A DNA stretch of 25,816 bases, from NCBI GenBank assembly GCA_021741085.1, contig JAIOYM010000006.1, forward strand, positions 1-25,816. The letters run 5' to 3'. Under the pieces are notes generated by a model. The model had not been told where the DNA came from, did not search any database, and saw only the letters and a list, made by a program, of their open reading frames with translations. The position numbers and the translations under genes are program-made. Position 1 is the stretch's first letter. Every line of letters starts with the position of its first letter. This DNA is from Rickettsiaceae bacterium (lineage in GTDB: Bacteria > Pseudomonadota > Alphaproteobacteria > Rickettsiales > Rickettsiaceae). Positions 24,141 to 25,816 of the stretch are shown here, in pieces.

Positions 24141-25187
24141 ATGAATAACATGAATAAAAACACTAATACATCCAAAGAGCCATTGTCATTATTAAACTCT
24201 GCCCCTATTTACAAGCCATTTCGTTATCCTTGGGCTTACGAAGCCTGGCATGTGCAACAAAAAATTCATTGGTTACCAGAAGAGGTAACAATGGCAGACG
24301 ATATCAAGGACTGGAAGTATAATCTTTCTCCAGCAGAGAAACATCTTTTGACGCAGATATTTAGATTTTTTACTCAAGCTGATATTGAGGTAAATAATTG
24401 CTATATGAAAAATTATTCTAGAGTGTTTCAACCTACAGAGGTGCAGATGATGCTTTCGGCATTTTCTAACATGGAAACAATACATATAGCAGCTTATTCA
24501 TACCTACTTGACAGTATAGGTATGCCTGAAGTTGAATATAAAGCATTCCTTCAATATAAAGAGATGAAGGATAAATATGACTATATGCATAGCTTTAACA
24601 TGGATACCAAACCAAGTATTGCCTTGACATTAGCAGCTTTTGGAGCTTTTACAGAGGGGCTACAATTATTTGCCTCTTTCGTTATTCTACTTAACTTTCC
24701 ACGTTTTAATAAAATGAAAGGAATGGGTCAAATAGTAACTTGGTCTGTTAGAGACGAAACACTTCATTGCAATTCAATAATAAAGCTGTATCATACTTTT
24801 GTTCATGAGAACCCAGAAGTTTTGGATGAAACCTTAAAAGGCAAACTATATGAAACCTGCGCCACAATTGTTCATTTCGAAGATGCTTTTATCGATTTAG
24901 CTTTTTCTTTGGGCGATGTAGACGGCTTGACAGCTAGGGATGTAAAAAAATATATACGTTATATAGCTGATAGAAGACTTATTCAGTTGGGATTAAAAGA
25001 AATTTACATGGTTGACACCAATCCTCTGCCTTGGGTAGACCAAATCCTTAATGATGTGGAGCATGCCAACTTCTTTGAAAATAGATCTACAGGATATACT
25101 AAAGCTGGAACAACGGGAACTTGGGAAGAGGTTTGGGATGACTTTGATGAACCTAAACAGGAGCAACTAATTCCCAATTTGGTGTAA
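24141..25187 (+). CDS. nrdB: Ribonucleoside-diphosphate reductase, beta subunit (class Ia-type)
   Basis: The 348-residue radical-generating subunit. Metal ligands can be read as Asp81, Glu112, His115, Glu172, Glu206 and His209; the spacings match E. coli D84, E115, H118, E204, E238 and H241. The radical tyrosine is Tyr119 in ETIHIAAY, four residues after His115, so this is a conventional Tyr-radical enzyme and not the Phe-containing Chlamydia type. No ATP cone is fused to it. The start at 24141 is supported by GGAG six bases upstream; Met4 is less well placed. It follows nrdA by 42 bp. The end DDFDEPKQEQLIPNLV is the flexible tail that contacts NrdA in the family. Confidence 0.95.
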   Translation: MNNMNKNTNTSKEPLSLLNSAPIYKPFRYPWAYEAWHVQQKIHWLPEEVTMADDIKDWKYNLSPAEKHLLTQIFRFFTQADIEVNNCYMKNYSRVFQPTEVQMMLSAFSNMETIHIAAYSYLLDSIGMPEVEYKAFLQYKEMKDKYDYMHSFNMDTKPSIALTLAAFGAFTEGLQLFASFVILLNFPRFNKMKGMGQIVTWSVRDETLHCNSIIKLYHTFVHENPEVLDETLKGKLYETCATIVHFEDAFIDLAFSLGDVDGLTARDVKKYIRYIADRRLIQLGLKEIYMVDTNPLPWVDQILNDVEHANFFENRSTGYTKAGTTGTWEEVWDDFDEPKQEQLIPNLV

Positions 25188-25330
25188 GGGCATTCCGGCA
25201 ATTAATAATACAAAAGAAGCAAAATCCTCTAACAGTAATAAGGTAAAGTCCCATGCGCTCTTTGCTTATGGCAAAGGGCTCTTGCTGCAATAATAGTTAA
25301 CTCACATAGAAACCATAATAATAGAATACT

Positions 25331-25380
25331 CAGACGAGCCTGCGTAGCGTGGCAATCCAGGACAAACAACTCTTCTACAT
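25331..25380 (+). repeat. Palindromic repeat, truncated copy A
   Basis: It has the right half of the repeat, GCGTAGCGTGGCAATCCAG followed by GACAAACAACTCTTCTA. The left half (GTCATTGCGAG) is reduced to AGACGAGCC. Confidence 0.75.
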
Positions 25381-25390
25381 AAATACAAAG

Positions 25391-25471
25391 AGAAGCAACA
25401 TTCTCTAGCGGTAACGCGCAAGTGTCATTGCGAGCTTGCAAAGCGTGGCAATCCAGAACAACCGACTCTTC
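25391..25471 (+). repeat. Palindromic repeat, copy B with left flank
   Basis: The left flank AGAAGCAACATTCTCTAGCG and GTAACGC precede the core GTCATTGCGAG (25424) and AGCGTGGCAATCCAG, then ACCGACTCTTC. ATTGC and GCAAT can pair. Such elements are scattered through Rickettsiales genomes and read in one frame as LDCHA-type peptides. Confidence 0.85.
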
Positions 25472-25641
25472 AAATACGTATTCAACTAGAGGTTGGGCGT
25501 GCAAGAATTGAGAAAGTTAGCTAGGGAGGTGGAATGTAGGGAGGTAGAGGATAAATTTATGTGGAGTGTTGGAATGTGGAGTTTGTTAAGAATGTGATGA
25601 CGTACTTCTACGACTGTTAGGCATTCAAGCAATTCTATTAT

Positions 25642-25731
25642 AGAAGTAGAAACATCCCCTAGCGGTAACGCAGAAGCGTCATTGCGAGAAGCGTTAGCGC
25701 CGTGGCAATCCAGGACAAACGACTCTTCTAT
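25642..25731 (+). repeat. Palindromic repeat, copy C with left flank
   Basis: The flank AACATCCCCTAGCGGTAACG matches copy B. The core runs from GTCATTGCGAG (25678) through AGCGTTAGCGCCGTGGCAATC to CCAGGACAAACGACTCTTCTAT. This is the best-preserved copy. Confidence 0.85.
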
Positions 25732-25760
25732 ACAATTTTAAAAAAGAAAGAAGTTAATAA

Positions 25761-25804
25761 CTGGATCACCACGCTGGTTCGCAAGCTCACGCTCGTGATG
25801 ACAC
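25761..25804 (-). repeat. Palindromic repeat, inverted copy D
   Basis: CTGGATCACCACGCTGGTTC, then CTCGTGATGACAC, is the repeat in the opposite orientation with a GTGAT/ATCAC-type core in place of ATTGC/GCAAT. Lying 30 bp after copy C, it could pair with it into a long hairpin. Confidence 0.7.
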
Positions 25805-25816
25805 AAATATATTACT

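Larger units (their letters stand above)
25188..25816. other. Non-coding, repeat-rich tail downstream of nrdB
   Basis: This 629-bp stretch is visibly richer in G+C than the rest of the window. It holds four recognisable palindromic-repeat copies (listed separately), a degenerate fragment of their left flank at 25214-25240, and a purine/G-rich patch at 25518-25590. No terminator of classical form follows nrdB. A minus-strand open frame through the repeats is only repeat read-through. Confidence 0.75.

Noticed and set aside
24141..25187. Chlamydia-type (class Ic) NrdB with Phe for the radical Tyr
   Set aside because: RFFTQAD at first looked like the Phe site, but the radical position is four residues after His115 in ETIHIAAY, where Tyr119 is present, and Asp81 is Asp.
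25229..25504. 91-codon open frame on the minus strand
   Set aside because: Its translation repeats LDCHA-QAR units because it reads through two copies of the palindromic repeat; no ribosome site and no protein-like composition.
25331..25804. Possible CRISPR array
   Set aside because: Copies are irregularly spaced, include an inverted one, and are long palindromic units; no constant spacer length and no cas genes.

Overview
This AT-rich window (roughly two-thirds A+T by eye) looks like the genome of an obligate intracellular alphaproteobacterium of the order Rickettsiales. The evidence is the compact housekeeping genes with long AT-rich gaps, class Ia ribonucleotide reductase without an ATP cone, small opacity/surface-antigen-type outer-membrane proteins, two candidate host-directed enzymes, and dispersed palindromic repeats of the 'CATTGCGAG...CGTGGCAATCCAG' kind at the right end. 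The family cannot be fixed from sequence reading alone; the glycyl- and histidyl-tRNA synthetases are not of the types I associate with Rickettsia.

Layout, left to right. (1) 1-1415 (-): 5' part of a gene for a YopT/C58-like cysteine protease, with Cys-His-Asp triad spacing matching YopT and 16-residue tandem repeats running off the window edge. (2) 1739-7831 (-): addA, glyS and ctpA in one direction; glyS and ctpA are 5 bp apart. (3) 7962-9739 (+): fabZ and hisS, 2 bp apart, divergent from addA. (4) 9939-11768 (+): a 609-residue protein with a CX5R P-loop ending in KDRT, the signature of SopB/INPP4/SidF-type phosphoinositide phosphatases; probably a secreted effector. (5) 12028-13626 (+): two diverged paralogous outer-membrane beta-barrel proteins with a clear terminator between them. 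(6) 13685-14862: a 36-bp direct repeat with palindromic cores abutting prfA (-). (7) 15152-20232 (-): two sodium/solute symporter (SSS) paralogues; the upstream one is a bare transporter, the downstream one is fused to further membrane helices and a degenerate histidine-kinase module. (8) 20535-21921 (-): uppS and cdsA, overlapping. (9) 22308-25187 (+): nrdA and nrdB. (10) 25188-25816: non-coding tail with several copies of a palindromic repeat.

How the genes fit together: most are core functions (translation: glyS, hisS, prfA; recombination: addA; envelope lipids and carrier lipid: fabZ, cdsA, uppS; periplasmic proteolysis: ctpA; dNTP synthesis: nrdAB). The accessory content that merits attention is the C58-like protease, the KDRT phosphatase, the SSS-pseudokinase fusion and the outer-membrane pair, all plausible interfaces with a eukaryotic host. 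Functional assignments rest on motifs read by eye; no database search was run.
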